Source: Bacillus siamensis KCTC 13613 (GTDB lineage Bacteria; Bacillota; Bacilli; Bacillales; Bacillaceae). From it: a DNA stretch of 64,000 bases. A model generated the notes under the pieces. The model had not been told where the DNA came from, did no database searches, and was given only the letters and a program-made list of their open reading frames with translations. Numbering within the stretch: position 1 is the first letter of the stretch; each line of letters starts with the position of its first letter. The position numbers were made by a program, and so were the translations under genes. The stretch lies in the NCBI RefSeq assembly GCF_000262045.1, contig NZ_AJVF01000015.1, forward strand, positions 1 to 64,000, given 5' to 3'. Shown here in pieces: positions 35,668-44,289 of this stretch.

Positions 35668-36246
35668 ATGGATATTAATTTACTAATGAAAGAACTGCAT
35701 TTTATGCAACAAAGTTACGCATCACTGTTTTCGGTTGTCAATAAGGTGCAAACTCGCGGAGACGAATACTTAGAAATGTTGACTTCCCGACAGCACATGA
35801 CTCTTATCGCTATTGCCCATTTACCGACGGAAGATACCACACTTATGAATATCGCTAAAAAGCTGGGCACAACAAAACAAACCGCTAACAAGCTAATTTC
35901 AAGCCTCGCGAAAAAAGGATATGTTCACACTGTGCCAAGCAAACTGGATAAACGTGCAATCAATATTGAGATTACCCCTGAAGGAAAAAAAGCGTTAGTT
36001 TCCTGTTCAGAAAAATCCACCTATTTTTTAGCGGATATGTTTCATGAGTTCACAACTGAAGAAGTTGAAACATTCTGGAGGCTATTGCAAAAACTTTATC
36101 GTTTTGATGGTGAAGAACAGGATGGTTTTGAAGAAAAAGCACATTTGAAAGTTGAAGACCAGGCTCAATTCATCTCAGATAACTATGAGGAAAAAATCAT
36201 GGCTGAATTTTCAAAACGGCGATACGGGAGTGGAGACGATGAATAA
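35668..36246 (+). CDS. MarR family transcriptional regulator
   Basis: A 192-residue regulator. The winged helix spans about residues 35-105, with TTLMNIAKKLGTTKQTANKLISSLAKKGYVHTVPSKLDKRAINIEITPEGK. An unusually long acidic C-terminal tail of about 40 residues follows. The ribosome site is TTGGAGA. Two copies of a GTCA/TGAC inverted repeat bracket its promoter, suggesting autorepression. It overlaps the next gene by eight bases, so the small membrane protein is a likely regulated partner. No known homologue comes to mind from the syntenic B. subtilis stretch. Confidence 0.85.
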   Translation: MDINLLMKELHFMQQSYASLFSVVNKVQTRGDEYLEMLTSRQHMTLIAIAHLPTEDTTLMNIAKKLGTTKQTANKLISSLAKKGYVHTVPSKLDKRAINIEITPEGKKALVSCSEKSTYFLADMFHEFTTEEVETFWRLLQKLYRFDGEEQDGFEEKAHLKVEDQAQFISDNYEEKIMAEFSKRRYGSGDDE

Positions 36247-36529
36247 TATGCTTTATCGAAAAGTAAAAGAGGCAGAGAATAAGATAAAGGAAAAAAGCTA
36301 TGAGCTGAAAGATAAAATTGATCAATTTATTTCTCATGCCAAATATAAAATTCATCGCAAACGCAAACTGGACCGAGCCGGCAATTATATATCAATTGCC
36401 ATTGGACTCTTTATCCTAACTGCCTCGTGGCTGACCGAAACACAATGGCTGCTTTGGATAGGTGCGGCGAGTATTTTGAGCAATGCCTGTTTGCTCATTA
36501 TAAATCCTGTTAAAAAATTAAAAACCTGA
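36239..36529 (+). CDS. Small membrane protein cotranslated with the MarR regulator
   Basis: A 96-residue protein beginning MNNMLYRKVKEAENKIKEKS. A basic helical N-terminal half (to about residue 42) precedes two membrane helices, AGNYISIAIGLFILTASWL and WLLWIGAASILSNACLLII. The start overlaps the last eight bases of the MarR gene and has GGAG close upstream, so translation is probably coupled. Function unknown. The regulator-plus-small-membrane-protein layout suggests sensing or resistance to a membrane-active compound. Confidence 0.7.
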   Translation: MNNMLYRKVKEAENKIKEKSYELKDKIDQFISHAKYKIHRKRKLDRAGNYISIAIGLFILTASWLTETQWLLWIGAASILSNACLLIINPVKKLKT

Positions 36530-36558
36530 AAAAAGCTCTCTAAAAGAGAGCTTCCTTT
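36529..36558. terminator. Bidirectional terminator
   Basis: AAGCTCTC/GAGAGCTT hairpin with flanking A and T runs between the convergent small membrane-protein gene and yobK. Confidence 0.85.
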
Positions 36559-36560
36559 TA

Positions 36561-37019
36561 TTAATCGTCCCAGTCTTCATCTTCTTCCCAGTCATCTTTC
36601 GCTTCCTGAATCTTATTATAAAAAAATTCAATAAAGCTTTCTGCAACAGTATCTTGATAACCAATTACCCTATCCCATTCAACTACAGGACATTCTCCGT
36701 CTTTCATTTTATTCGTATCTAGACAGTAAGCAAAGTAATCAACATCTTCAATAACCACAAGTCCATCAGTAAGGCCATTGTGTTCTTTATATTCATTAGT
36801 TCTATTTACAACTGATGCATGATCAAAGTTGTAGCCTAAAACTAAAACACCGAATAAACCGCCAGCACCGTATTTTTCTAAAAACCATTTATAACTAATA
36901 GGAAGTTGGCATTGAAGTTTTTCTTCAATGCGAGTTATGTTTTCATGGCTTGCACCCTCTGTGAATATAGCATTTTGTTTGTTTTCATTAATAAAGTTTT
37001 CAACCTTCGAATAAATCAT
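36561..37019 (-). CDS. yobK: SUKH (SMI1/KNR4) family immunity protein
   Basis: A 152-residue acidic protein. It has the SUKH pattern [35 protein letters not shown] near the N-terminus and [11 protein letters not shown] ... [10 protein letters not shown] near the C-terminus, ending in an acidic WEEDEDWDD tail. It is almost the B. subtilis YobK protein as I recall it. It begins 14 bases after the toxin gene yobL and protects the cell by binding its nuclease domain. Noticeably more AT-rich than the flanking core genes, as usual for toxin-immunity pairs. Confidence 0.93.
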   Translation of the reverse strand: MIYSKVENFINENKQNAIFTEGASHENITRIEEKLQCQLPISYKWFLEKYGAGGLFGVLVLGYNFDHASVVNRTNEYKEHNGLTDGLVVIEDVDYFAYCLDTNKMKDGECPVVEWDRVIGYQDTVAESFIEFFYNKIQEAKDDWEEDEDWDD

Positions 37020-37033
37020 TTAATTTAAACACC

Positions 37034-38836
37034 TCAATTCTCATTCTCAAATTGTTTCGCTCTCCACTTCCAATATCTCTTTCGAAAGCTTTCATACTGT
37101 GCTTTTAAAATCTTATCATTTCTAAAACTTTCACCATCAGTCTTAAGCTTATGAATCACATCACTATATTTTGTATGTAAACTGTTTGGGATTTCAAGCA
37201 TTGGGCCAGGTTCTTCTTGAATCAAGTGATGTAAATTAATCTGTGTGCCATCTTTTGCATAAGGAGCATTGCCGTTTTTCATAAGCTGAAGATTTGTTGC
37301 GCCAAATTCTGTTTTTTGGTTAATATCAATATCTTTCATAGTATACACTCTGCGGCTTATGTCTTTAACTTTTCCTTTTGCTTTTACCTTGCCCTTAACC
37401 TCAAAGGCACCGTACTTTTCTTTATTTAACCAAGGAAGGTTTATTTCTTGACCGGTAAACGGCTTTCTCGTTCCATCCGGGATTTTCTTTGCATTGGTCA
37501 AAAGTTCATTTTTAAGGTTTTGGCTGTCAACCACATTGTATGGTACGTTATCAGCTAGAGCAAGTTTATACTTCGGGTTATAGGGAAGCAGATCTGGAAG
37601 GTTTACATCCTTAAGTTTCTTCCCTGCCTGTCCTGCCTTGTTTATGACCTTCCCCGCCGCATCAGCTTTGTTAACGGCTCCTGCTCCTTTCGTTCCGACG
37701 ACGGCCACAGCCACTGAACCGACCGCATATGTCACCCATCTTGACCTGGAATACGCATCTCCGTTCACCATATCTTTTTGATACGATTCTTCTATTGCTG
37801 TTGCAATAGCATCGTATGTTTCAACTGGATGAAGCACTGCATTCCCCAGTGCTGACAAGGTTTCTCCCGGATCGGTTATGAAATCCCATAAACCGGTTAC
37901 CGTGTCTTTCCCGACATCACAAAGACCGACGCCAGCTCCTTTTAAAATATCCCAAGTCACTTCTCCGGCTTCTTCCATCTGTTTTGCTTGTTCAAGCTGA
38001 ATGACATATTGCTGCTGGGCAGGTTCAAGATTCTCGTAACCGATCTTCTTCGCAATTTCCAAGTATTCCTCCGGATCGGTCACACCGTCAGCGAGTTTTT
38101 TCTTCAGATCCTTGATTTCCCGCTCTTTCACTTCTTCCTTTTTAATCGTCAAATAAGCATCCGAATGTCTTGCAATCTCGTCTTTTTTCTTATGTATGCC
38201 ACTTTCTCTGTACGCCTTGGCGTTATAGTGAAGTGGTGTTGCGTTTTTCCCTTTACCCGTGGCATTTTGGAGCTGTTGAAAGTCGGCTTGAATGAACTGT
38301 TCATTCGCTTCGGTTTCTGCGTATTCTTTCGTTAGATCATAATCAAGCTTTCCGAGCTTGTGTATGGTATTGTCCCGTTTCTTATCTGCTGACTCAAGCT
38401 TTTGATCGACACCTTCTGTAGAGAAAACATCAAGATGAATGATATCGCTGATTTCATCAAGGATACCTTTCATTTCATTGCGCTGCTCCTGCATGATGGC
38501 TTGTGTTTTATTCTTCGCATGAATCAGCTCGTGTTCTAAAAATGACTCTTCCACAAACGAATCGGCCAATCCGGCATCAGCTACTTTTCCTGAAAGACTG
38601 TTAAGAAAAGCAATCTTCATATCGATCAGATCAAGCCAGCTGTCTGTGACACTAGCGTGATCTTGGAAAAAAGCTTTAATGTTGTCAGCGCCTTTACCTG
38701 AAAACTCACTTTCATCTAGATCAGCCATTCCCTGAAATGCTTTTCTGAGATTGATAAATTGTTCTCTAATCTGATTGTATTGTTTTGCCCGCTTTTCTGC
38801 AGCTGAGATTAACGAGTCTGCTTCAAATACCTTCAT
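37034..38836 (-). CDS. yobL: LXG-type polymorphic toxin with C-terminal LHH nuclease domain
   Basis: A 600-residue contact-dependent toxin, likely exported by the Ess/type VII pathway. Residues 1 to about 200 form the helical LXG domain ([35 protein letters not shown]). A middle region includes a hydrophobic helix ([25 protein letters not shown], about 360-390). The C-terminal 130 residues carry the LHH/HNH nuclease pattern [18 protein letters not shown] and [10 protein letters not shown]. The SUKH immunity gene follows directly. I see no small LXG-chaperone genes upstream; the neighbouring upstream unit is a candidate small RNA and csaA. Confidence 0.94.
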   Translation of the reverse strand: MKVFEADSLISAAEKRAKQYNQIREQFINLRKAFQGMADLDESEFSGKGADNIKAFFQDHASVTDSWLDLIDMKIAFLNSLSGKVADAGLADSFVEESFLEHELIHAKNKTQAIMQEQRNEMKGILDEISDIIHLDVFSTEGVDQKLESADKKRDNTIHKLGKLDYDLTKEYAETEANEQFIQADFQQLQNATGKGKNATPLHYNAKAYRESGIHKKKDEIARHSDAYLTIKKEEVKEREIKDLKKKLADGVTDPEEYLEIAKKIGYENLEPAQQQYVIQLEQAKQMEEAGEVTWDILKGAGVGLCDVGKDTVTGLWDFITDPGETLSALGNAVLHPVETYDAIATAIEESYQKDMVNGDAYSRSRWVTYAVGSVAVAVVGTKGAGAVNKADAAGKVINKAGQAGKKLKDVNLPDLLPYNPKYKLALADNVPYNVVDSQNLKNELLTNAKKIPDGTRKPFTGQEINLPWLNKEKYGAFEVKGKVKAKGKVKDISRRVYTMKDIDINQKTEFGATNLQLMKNGNAPYAKDGTQINLHHLIQEEPGPMLEIPNSLHTKYSDVIHKLKTDGESFRNDKILKAQYESFRKRYWKWRAKQFENEN

Positions 38837-39015
38837 TTACGTCTTCTTTCCGCTTCTTTCCGTCTAAATTTTACCATAGGATATAAGATAAGCTGAACCT
38901 CTTTCATTTGCCGCACTGTTTTATGCAAGATCATAGAATTTGAACAAAACCTTACACCAAGTAGTCATGGTGATCGGCAAAACAAAGCCAGATATAACAT
39001 ATATTAAAATATCTC

Positions 39016-39044
39016 TTGCATTTCTACAGCCGACATGCTATATT
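39016..39044 (+). promoter_or_regulatory. Extended -10 promoter for a candidate small RNA
   Basis: TTGCAT (39016-39021), 17-base spacer, TATATT (39039-39044) preceded by a TG one base upstream. No protein gene follows on the plus strand. Confidence 0.65.
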
Positions 39045-39050
39045 CATATA

Positions 39051-39167
39051 GCGATGAGCTGAATTGTGTAAGCCGATGCACATGCCCTTGCGGCGCACAC
39101 GAATGTGGCGTGTGGTGTATCGCCTCAATACGCAAAAGACGTTTGCTTCTGCAAACGTCTTTTTTTA
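39051..39167 (+). ncRNA. Candidate small RNA between yobL and csaA
   Basis: A good SigA-type promoter is followed about 85 bases later by a strong terminator with a T run, with no ribosome site or sensible frame between. The implied RNA is about 115 nucleotides. It contains a hairpin CACACG/CGTGTG and the terminator hairpin AAAGACGTTTGC/GCAAACGTCTTT. The same terminator serves csaA on the opposite strand, so the RNA's 3' end overlaps the csaA transcript end. The 180 bases between yobL and the promoter hold nothing clear. No known RNA family comes to mind. Confidence 0.5.
39133..39166. terminator. Bidirectional terminator for csaA and the candidate small RNA
   Basis: A 13-base perfect stem AAAAGACGTTTGC/GCAAACGTCTTTT with a TTCT loop and seven T on the plus strand, A run on the other side. 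Confidence 0.9.
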
Positions 39168-39500
39168 TTATCCGATTTTCGTTCCGTTCGGTACAGTCTG
39201 CTCGGGCGTAAGCAGGACGACGTCTCCTTTTTCCGGGATGCCGCCGAGAACGAGAACTTTTGACTTGAATCCGGCGATCCGCCGCGACGGAAAGTTGACA
39301 ATAGCGGTAACCTGCCTGCCTGTCAAATCACCTGGCGCATACCGTTTTGTAATTTGGGCGCTTGATTGCTTTATGCCGATTTCTCCGCCGAAATCTATTG
39401 TCATCTTAATGGCCGGGACCTTTGCTTCCGGAAACTCTTCTGCTTTTACGACCGTTCCTATTCTGAGATCAAGCTTCATAAAATCTTCGATGACTGCCAT
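39168..39500 (-). CDS. csaA: tRNA-binding-domain chaperone CsaA
   Basis: A 110-residue dimeric protein with the OB-fold tRNA-binding domain: FMKLDLRIGTVVKAEEFPEAK and the C-terminal VNFPSRRIAGFKSKVLVLGG. CsaA is described as a secretion-related chaperone in B. subtilis that binds unfolded proteins and can bind tRNA. AAAGGAG lies nine bases before the ATG. It follows yobQ in the same direction as in B. subtilis, but the gap and start signals suggest its own promoter. Confidence 0.95.
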   Translation of the reverse strand: MAVIEDFMKLDLRIGTVVKAEEFPEAKVPAIKMTIDFGGEIGIKQSSAQITKRYAPGDLTGRQVTAIVNFPSRRIAGFKSKVLVLGGIPEKGDVVLLTPEQTVPNGTKIG

Positions 39501-39568
39501 GTCAAAAACTCCTTTTTTACAATCATGATACCAAAAAAAGACACAGTTTATTTAACCGATCTTTGGGC

Positions 39569-40279
39569 TTATTTATCTGTTTGAAAGGTGTTTCGATAGG
39601 CGCGCGGTGTTATTCCCTTATGTCTGACAAACCACCTGGTAAAAGAAGACAAATTTTGAAAGCCGACCTCATGACTGATGTCTGTCAGCCGGCATTTTGT
39701 TTCAATAAGCAATTGTTCCGCTTTCTTCAGACGGAGCTCGGAAATATAAGCTTGCGGGCTTTTCCCCGTCTTCCTTTTAAACCAGTCTGAATAATAAGCC
39801 GGATGGTAATGTTCGATTGCGGCAAGCTCTTTAATAGTAAAAGTCTTTGAGAGATTTCGGCGGATATACGTGATTGAATCATTTGTATGGCTTTCTTGTA
39901 TCTTTCCAGCAATATATTCTGCGAGCAGACTCAATGAATGAGACGACTGCTGCTTTGCCTCTTCTGTCAGCAGAAACCGAATCGAAGTCCAAAAGGAATC
40001 AAGCTTATTGATCACACCGGGGTCAAATGAGCCTCCTAAAAAATATGCCGGCATGTCAAGAACGAGACATTCATTTCGCTCCAAAGAACGGAACCGGTGT
40101 TCATGTCCTGGCGGAATATACAGCATTTGATCCGGTTTTAATCTCACCTCACGTCTTTCTGTTTCCAAGTCCAGCTGTCCTTCGAGAGGAAAGAGCATTT
40201 GACAGTATGTGTGAACATGGGAATCAAAAATATGTGAATAAGTGCGCCGCTCACAAACGATGTTCTGTAATGAATCCAT
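39569..40279 (-). CDS. yobQ: AraC family transcriptional regulator
   Basis: A 236-residue regulator. It has an N-terminal cupin (FDSHVHTYCQMLFPLEGQLDLET, MLYIPPGHEHRF) and a C-terminal AraC/XylS double helix-turn-helix: FTIKELAAIEHYHPAYYSDWFKRKTGKSPQAYISELRLKKAEQLL, then ISHEVGFQNLSSFTRWFVRHKGITPRAYR. The position next to csaA matches yobQ. The inducer and targets are not known, and no target gene is adjacent except csaA. Confidence 0.87.
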   Translation of the reverse strand: MDSLQNIVCERRTYSHIFDSHVHTYCQMLFPLEGQLDLETERREVRLKPDQMLYIPPGHEHRFRSLERNECLVLDMPAYFLGGSFDPGVINKLDSFWTSIRFLLTEEAKQQSSHSLSLLAEYIAGKIQESHTNDSITYIRRNLSKTFTIKELAAIEHYHPAYYSDWFKRKTGKSPQAYISELRLKKAEQLLIETKCRLTDISHEVGFQNLSSFTRWFVRHKGITPRAYRNTFQTDK

Positions 40280-40330
40280 TTGCCCCTCCTTTTTGGATAA
40301 TCTGTTTCGTTTTTAGTTTACATAATAATA

Positions 40331-40897
40331 TTATTGTTTATTTAATTGTAAACCCCTTAAAAAAGCAACAACGGCAAACTTCCGGCTTTCCTTAATTGAT
40401 TCAGTCAATTCAAATGCACTCTGTTTCCTCAGCGCAGCAAAACCGTGAAGCAGGCTTCTCAGTCCTCTTGCGGCATGGATTGCGTTTTCGGGACGTGCAT
40501 AACCGTTTGCTGTCAGCAGCCTGACAACAAGATTCACAAGCTGGCTGGACAGATTCTCCATTCGGCCGTCTTTTATTTTTTGAAATGTTGCTTCATATAA
40601 TCCGGGATTGGCTTCAGCGAAATTGATATAGGCATCAGCAAGTGAAAGCATGACCCTTTCACCTGTCAGTCCTTCTGAGGATGCCGCCATGTTTTCATAT
40701 AACATGGTTAAACCGGAGACGGCCAGCTCTGTCTTAATTCCTTGAAGACCATTGACAAAATTATAAAGGGAAGGCGGTTTTACGTTTAAGGACTTTGCAA
40801 CGGCCGCAAGCGTCACTTCATTCAGCCCTTTTTCGTCAGCGATGCCTGCTGCGGCTCTCAATATCATGTCCAGGCTCATTCCGACTCTCGGTGACAT
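40331..40897 (-). CDS. yobS: TetR family transcriptional regulator
   Basis: A 188-residue regulator with the TetR helix-turn-helix ILRAAAGIADEKGLNEVTLAAVAKSLNVKPPSLYNFVNG and a WHG-type ligand domain. Its start overlaps the yobT stop codon by one base, so the two form an operon. Two imperfect ACTAAT/ATTAGT palindromes upstream of yobT are the likely self-regulatory operators. Confidence 0.87.
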   Translation of the reverse strand: MSPRVGMSLDMILRAAAGIADEKGLNEVTLAAVAKSLNVKPPSLYNFVNGLQGIKTELAVSGLTMLYENMAASSEGLTGERVMLSLADAYINFAEANPGLYEATFQKIKDGRMENLSSQLVNLVVRLLTANGYARPENAIHAARGLRSLLHGFAALRKQSAFELTESIKESRKFAVVAFLRGLQLNKQ

Positions 40898-41616
40898 TAT
40901 AATCGGCCTCCCCGCAGGCTTCGTTCGGCTTCATCAGCAGCCTCAGCCATCATTTCAGCAGGATGATAGAGAACATTTCCATGACCGGCGGCCAGACAGC
41001 TTGGTTGATGAGCGATAAGCGTTCTTGCTGTTTTTACAGCTTCTTCTTTATTCCAGGTAGCAAAGGCGGGAAACGGAAATCTCCATTTCAGCTTTCCTGA
41101 AACCGCAAGGCCTCCCCGTACTTGAAAGGCATCTCCGACGATCAGCATATCATCTCTCAAATCTTTAAAAGCAAGACTCCCCGGCGTATGACCGGGAGCG
41201 GGGATGACAAGCAAAGATCCGATCCGCTCGCCGCCTTTCAGCAGGCGATCAGGTTCGGTCTGAATATTTTTCGGCACTCCTCCCTTTATCGGCGTTTGTG
41301 CTTCATGCTCAAATAATGAAGTGTCACCTTTCAGCAAGAAAGAATCACGTTCAGAAATACAGACATCAGCATCCGGAAATTCCTCAGATAATGAGTCAAG
41401 CGATCCGATGTGATCTCCATGCGCGTGGGTGAGCAATATGGTATTCAGCGGTTTCCCAAGCTGCTGCAAAGCTTGTTTGATTCCTTTATGGCTGTTGGGA
41501 AGGCCGGCGTCAATCAGGGTTACCCCTTCTTCCTCCTCAACCAAATAACAATTCACCGGGAAAAGCACCGGAAAAAAGGTCAGCTGCCAAACGTTTCCGT
41601 ATTGTAAGGTTCTCAT
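40897..41616 (-). CDS. yobT: Metallo-beta-lactamase fold hydrolase
   Basis: A 239-residue hydrolase with the metal motif LLTHAHGDHIGSLD, a downstream APGHTPGS histidine, GDAFQ aspartate and the C-terminal AGHGN histidine. Together these give the complete two-metal site of glyoxalase II-like proteins. The ATG at 41616 has AGGGGG six bases upstream; the TTG one codon before is less likely. First gene of an operon with the TetR regulator yobS, hinting that its substrate or a related toxic compound is the TetR ligand. Confidence 0.88.
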   Translation of the reverse strand: MRTLQYGNVWQLTFFPVLFPVNCYLVEEEEGVTLIDAGLPNSHKGIKQALQQLGKPLNTILLTHAHGDHIGSLDSLSEEFPDADVCISERDSFLLKGDTSLFEHEAQTPIKGGVPKNIQTEPDRLLKGGERIGSLLVIPAPGHTPGSLAFKDLRDDMLIVGDAFQVRGGLAVSGKLKWRFPFPAFATWNKEEAVKTARTLIAHQPSCLAAGHGNVLYHPAEMMAEAADEAERSLRGGRL

Positions 41617-41628
41617 CAATATCCCCCT

Positions 41629-41649
41629 AAAACTAATGTTATTAGTTTT
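41629..41649. promoter_or_regulatory. YobS operator 1
   Basis: AAAACTAATG-T-TATTAGTTTT, a 21-base near-perfect palindrome 13 bases upstream of the yobT start. Confidence 0.6.
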
Positions 41650-41654
41650 ATTAT

Positions 41655-41671
41655 AACTAATACCGTTAGTT
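41655..41671. promoter_or_regulatory. YobS operator 2
   Basis: AACTAATACCGTTAGTT, a 17-base imperfect palindrome with the same half-site, 26 bases from the first in centre distance. Confidence 0.5.
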
Positions 41672-41840
41672 TATCAAGCGTTTTCTGTTTAAATCTTAAA
41701 AAAGACGCGGGCGCTTCTCTCATGCCAAAAAAAGAAACGCGCATACTGTGATAAAAGATGCTTTCAGCCTGCGAATAAATCAGACTACTAAAACCAGACG
41801 GATAAGCATACACTACTCAACGGAGGGGGAGTTCCACATC

Positions 41841-42362
41841 ATGCATATCACACTTCAAAGCATCTGCCCTGTCTTAATGATTGCCTTTTTTCTGTATAAA
41901 AAGGTGAAACGGTCCGTCGGCTTTCAGCCTTTGAAACCCCGCTGGCTTTATACAAGAATGATTTTATTTTCATTGCTGGCCGCCGCTCTGGCGTTTTTCA
42001 GCATCACACACCCGGCTTTATACGGGTATCTTATATTCGGCACTTTTTGCGGCTGGCTTCTGGTTCTGTTTGCCAAACGAAACATTTCTTTTGAAGAGCG
42101 CCGCGGAAAAATGTATTTTCGGACTCATCTGTGGATTGAACTTATTCTATTAACGTTATTCCTATCGAGATTTGTTTATCGGGTTATTGAAATTTACCGG
42201 GTCACAGCGGATTTTACCCATCCGGAGGCATACAGCCAAACGGTCGGCGCAGATCCGCTGACCATCAGTGTCTTTTATTTCATCGCTGTTTATTACAGCG
42301 GCTTCTCTTTTTATGTTTTAAAAACGAGCAGAGACCAGACAAATAACAGTCAATACGGCTGA
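41841..42362 (+). CDS. CcdC/DUF1453-like membrane protein
   Basis: A 173-residue protein with five or so membrane helices. After the second helix comes FQPLKPRWLYTRMILFSLLAAAL, then GTFCGWLLVLFAKRN, FEERRGKMYFRTHLWIELILLTLFLSRF. This succession resembles CcdC-like DUF1453 proteins. A CGGAGGGGGAG ribosome site lies nine bases before the ATG at 41841. It sits where yobW is found in B. subtilis, but I cannot confirm identity. Function unknown. Confidence 0.7.
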   Translation: MHITLQSICPVLMIAFFLYKKVKRSVGFQPLKPRWLYTRMILFSLLAAALAFFSITHPALYGYLIFGTFCGWLLVLFAKRNISFEERRGKMYFRTHLWIELILLTLFLSRFVYRVIEIYRVTADFTHPEAYSQTVGADPLTISVFYFIAVYYSGFSFYVLKTSRDQTNNSQYG

Positions 42363-42392
42363 CATCCCTGTCTAAAAGCAGGGATGTTTTTT
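42361..42392. terminator. Terminator between the CcdC-like gene and czrA
   Basis: ACATCCCTG/CAGGGATGT hairpin with six T, at the junction of two convergent genes and overlapping the czrA stop codon. Confidence 0.85.
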
Positions 42393-42723
42393 AATCGTGC
42401 CGCGTATGGTGAATCATTTGCTGAAGCACATCTAACACATGTTCATCCTCAGGAGAATAATAGATGGATGTTCCTTCTCTGCGTGATTTGACGAGGCGCA
42501 GATTTTTAAGAAAACGCAGCTGATGAGAAACGGTAGACTGCAGTAAATTCAGCTTTTCTGCGATATCATTTACCGCGTGCTCACCCTGTGACAGCAAATG
42601 GAGAATTCTGATTCTGGTCGGATCAGACAGCGCCTTAAAAGTCTGGGCAACCAAAAATAATGTTTCCTCATCTAAATCGACAGCGGGGTCATTCATGTTT
42701 CCGGATTCGTGAAATTCAGTCAT
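42391..42723 (-). CDS. czrA: ArsR/SmtB family metal-sensing repressor CzrA
   Basis: A 110-residue zinc/cobalt-sensing repressor. The ArsR fold runs [15 protein letters not shown], recognition helix [24 protein letters not shown], wing [19 protein letters not shown]. The C-terminal helix 5 holds [18 protein letters not shown], whose Asp and His residues form the alpha-5 metal site. It should control the czc/cad-type efflux genes elsewhere. The ATG at 42723 follows AAGGGTGAGG; the longer frame upstream is not needed. Confidence 0.94.
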   Translation of the reverse strand: MTEFHESGNMNDPAVDLDEETLFLVAQTFKALSDPTRIRILHLLSQGEHAVNDIAEKLNLLQSTVSHQLRFLKNLRLVKSRREGTSIYYSPEDEHVLDVLQQMIHHTRHD

Positions 42724-42914
42724 ATACCTCACCCTTCTTTTCTCAAGTAGCCCAATTATACCAAATGTCAATTGATGCAGATACATCCTGTGCCTGACAA
42801 AAGAACCGTTATTTTAAATTTATGTTTCAAATACGGGTTTCTGCTTGGTTTCGCGCATTCATCTGTGTCATAATGAAAAAGTCATAATGCTCCTGAAATT
42901 GAGGGTGAAACACA

Positions 42915-43580
42915 GTGGAGAAAAAGAAAAAAGGCTGTTTCGCTGCTGCGGGTCTTATGATGATATGTGTTTTTGTCATGGTGTCCTTCTTTCTCATCCT
43001 GTTATTTTCAAATAATGAATTGCTCAAAAGTCTTCCGTTTGATGTCAAACCGATCGTGCTTGAACGGCTGACGGATTACAAACCGCTTGTGGAGGACGAG
43101 CTGGATGAAAAAGGGCTCACTAGATATACATCGCTGGTACTCGGCATGATATATCAAGAGTCAAAAGGAAGAGGAAATGATCCCATGCAGTCTTCAGAAT
43201 CTCTGGGTTTAAAGCGAAATCAAATCAAAAACCCTCAAACCAGTATCAAACAGGGAATCAAACAATTCACTCTCATGTACCAAACAGGCAAGAGAAAAGG
43301 CGTAGACTTGGATACGATTATACAAAGCTACAACATGGGAGCCGGCTATATTGATTTTGTGGCTGAACATGGAGGATCTCATACTGAGGAACTGGCAAAA
43401 CAATACTCCGAGCAGCAGGTCAAAAAGAATCCGAAACTTTACACTTGCGGAGGGAACAAAGGCAATTTCCGTTATCCCTACTGCTATGGTGATTACACGT
43501 ACGCAGAAAAAGTAAAAGCAAAAACAAAAACCGTTGAACAATCCTTAAATGTAACAACACTTGAAACGCTTGAAGAGTAA
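42915..43580 (+). CDS. yocA: Lysozyme-like (SLT) membrane-anchored peptidoglycan hydrolase
   Basis: A 221-residue protein with a basic N-terminus, one membrane helix (GLMMICVFVMVSFFLILLF) and an extracellular lysozyme-like domain. The likely catalytic Glu is in GMIYQESKGRGNDPMQSSESLG, and the QSYNMGAGYIDFV motif is typical of CwlT-type muramidase/transglycosylase domains. The GTG start has GAGGGTG seven bases upstream. It is followed by a strong terminator. Probably acts in cell-wall remodelling. Confidence 0.88.
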   Translation: MEKKKKGCFAAAGLMMICVFVMVSFFLILLFSNNELLKSLPFDVKPIVLERLTDYKPLVEDELDEKGLTRYTSLVLGMIYQESKGRGNDPMQSSESLGLKRNQIKNPQTSIKQGIKQFTLMYQTGKRKGVDLDTIIQSYNMGAGYIDFVAEHGGSHTEELAKQYSEQQVKKNPKLYTCGGNKGNFRYPYCYGDYTYAEKVKAKTKTVEQSLNVTTLETLEE

Positions 43581-43608
43581 AAGGCGCCTTGTCTGAGGCG
43601 CCTTTTTT
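43581..43608 (+). terminator. yocA terminator
   Basis: AAGGCGCC/GGCGCCTT hairpin plus six T, just after the stop codon. Confidence 0.9.
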
Positions 43609-43614
43609 CAATAG

Positions 43615-43643
43615 AAAAAAACCGCGCGAAGCACGGTTTTTTT
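43615..43643 (-). terminator. yozB terminator
   Basis: AACCGTG/CGCGGTT-type hairpin (with a central TTCG) and T run on the minus strand. Confidence 0.8.
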
Positions 43644-44183
43644 TTAATAATACGGCGATATCATTAAGTATACAATGACACCCGTCAGACTGACATACAG
43701 CCAGAGCGGCATCGTCCATCTGGCGATTTTTTTGTGGCGCTCCACCTGCATGCTGAAACCTCTGATCAGCGTAAACAGCGCAAGCGGCACAATGATGGCG
43801 GAAAGGCAAATATGCGTAATCAAAATAAAGAAATAAATCCCCCGAATGATGCCGTGGCCGCCGAATAAAGTATTCTCAGCTATTGAGTGATACACGACAT
43901 AGCAGATCAAAAACAGCAGAGTCGTCGTAAACGCCGCCAAAATAAAGCGTTTATGCGCTTGAATATTTTTTTGCTTAATCATAAAGAGCGCTGCCAGCAA
44001 AAAGATAAAAGTAAAGCTGTTAAAAATGGCATTTAACATCGGCAGAATATGAATATTGGCAATGCTGACCTGACCCGATTTCGGCATAAAAAACAGCACC
44101 GCAATTAACCCGTTGATCAAAACGGTCAATGTCAGCACGATACCGGTATAACTTTTAGGTTTGTTGTTTTCTGTCTGATTCAT
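43644..44183 (-). CDS. yozB: DUF420 membrane protein
   Basis: A 179-residue protein with five membrane helices. His residues lie in IHILPMLNAIFN, KNIQAHKRFILAAFTTT, YVVYHSI, LITHICLSAIIVPLA and ERHKKIARWTMPLW. This histidine-rich pattern is that of the DUF420 family linked to cytochrome oxidase (CtaM/YozB) and needed for caa3/aa3 oxidase maturation in Firmicutes. The ATG at 44183 follows GAGAGG. Standing apart from the cta genes is normal for Bacillus. Confidence 0.9.
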   Translation of the reverse strand: MNQTENNKPKSYTGIVLTLTVLINGLIAVLFFMPKSGQVSIANIHILPMLNAIFNSFTFIFLLAALFMIKQKNIQAHKRFILAAFTTTLLFLICYVVYHSIAENTLFGGHGIIRGIYFFILITHICLSAIIVPLALFTLIRGFSMQVERHKKIARWTMPLWLYVSLTGVIVYLMISPYY

Positions 44184-44289
44184 CTTATGACCTCTCTCAA
44201 TTTTACTGACTATCCAAATGGTATGAGAATTCAGCTTTGATGTCAACGGTTTCGCCCGCTTCGTCAGAAATTAGACAAACTTAAGCCCT

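Noticed and set aside
39064-39528. Plus-strand frame across the candidate small RNA and csaA
   Set aside because: It has no ribosome site and reads through the strong terminator into the antisense of csaA.
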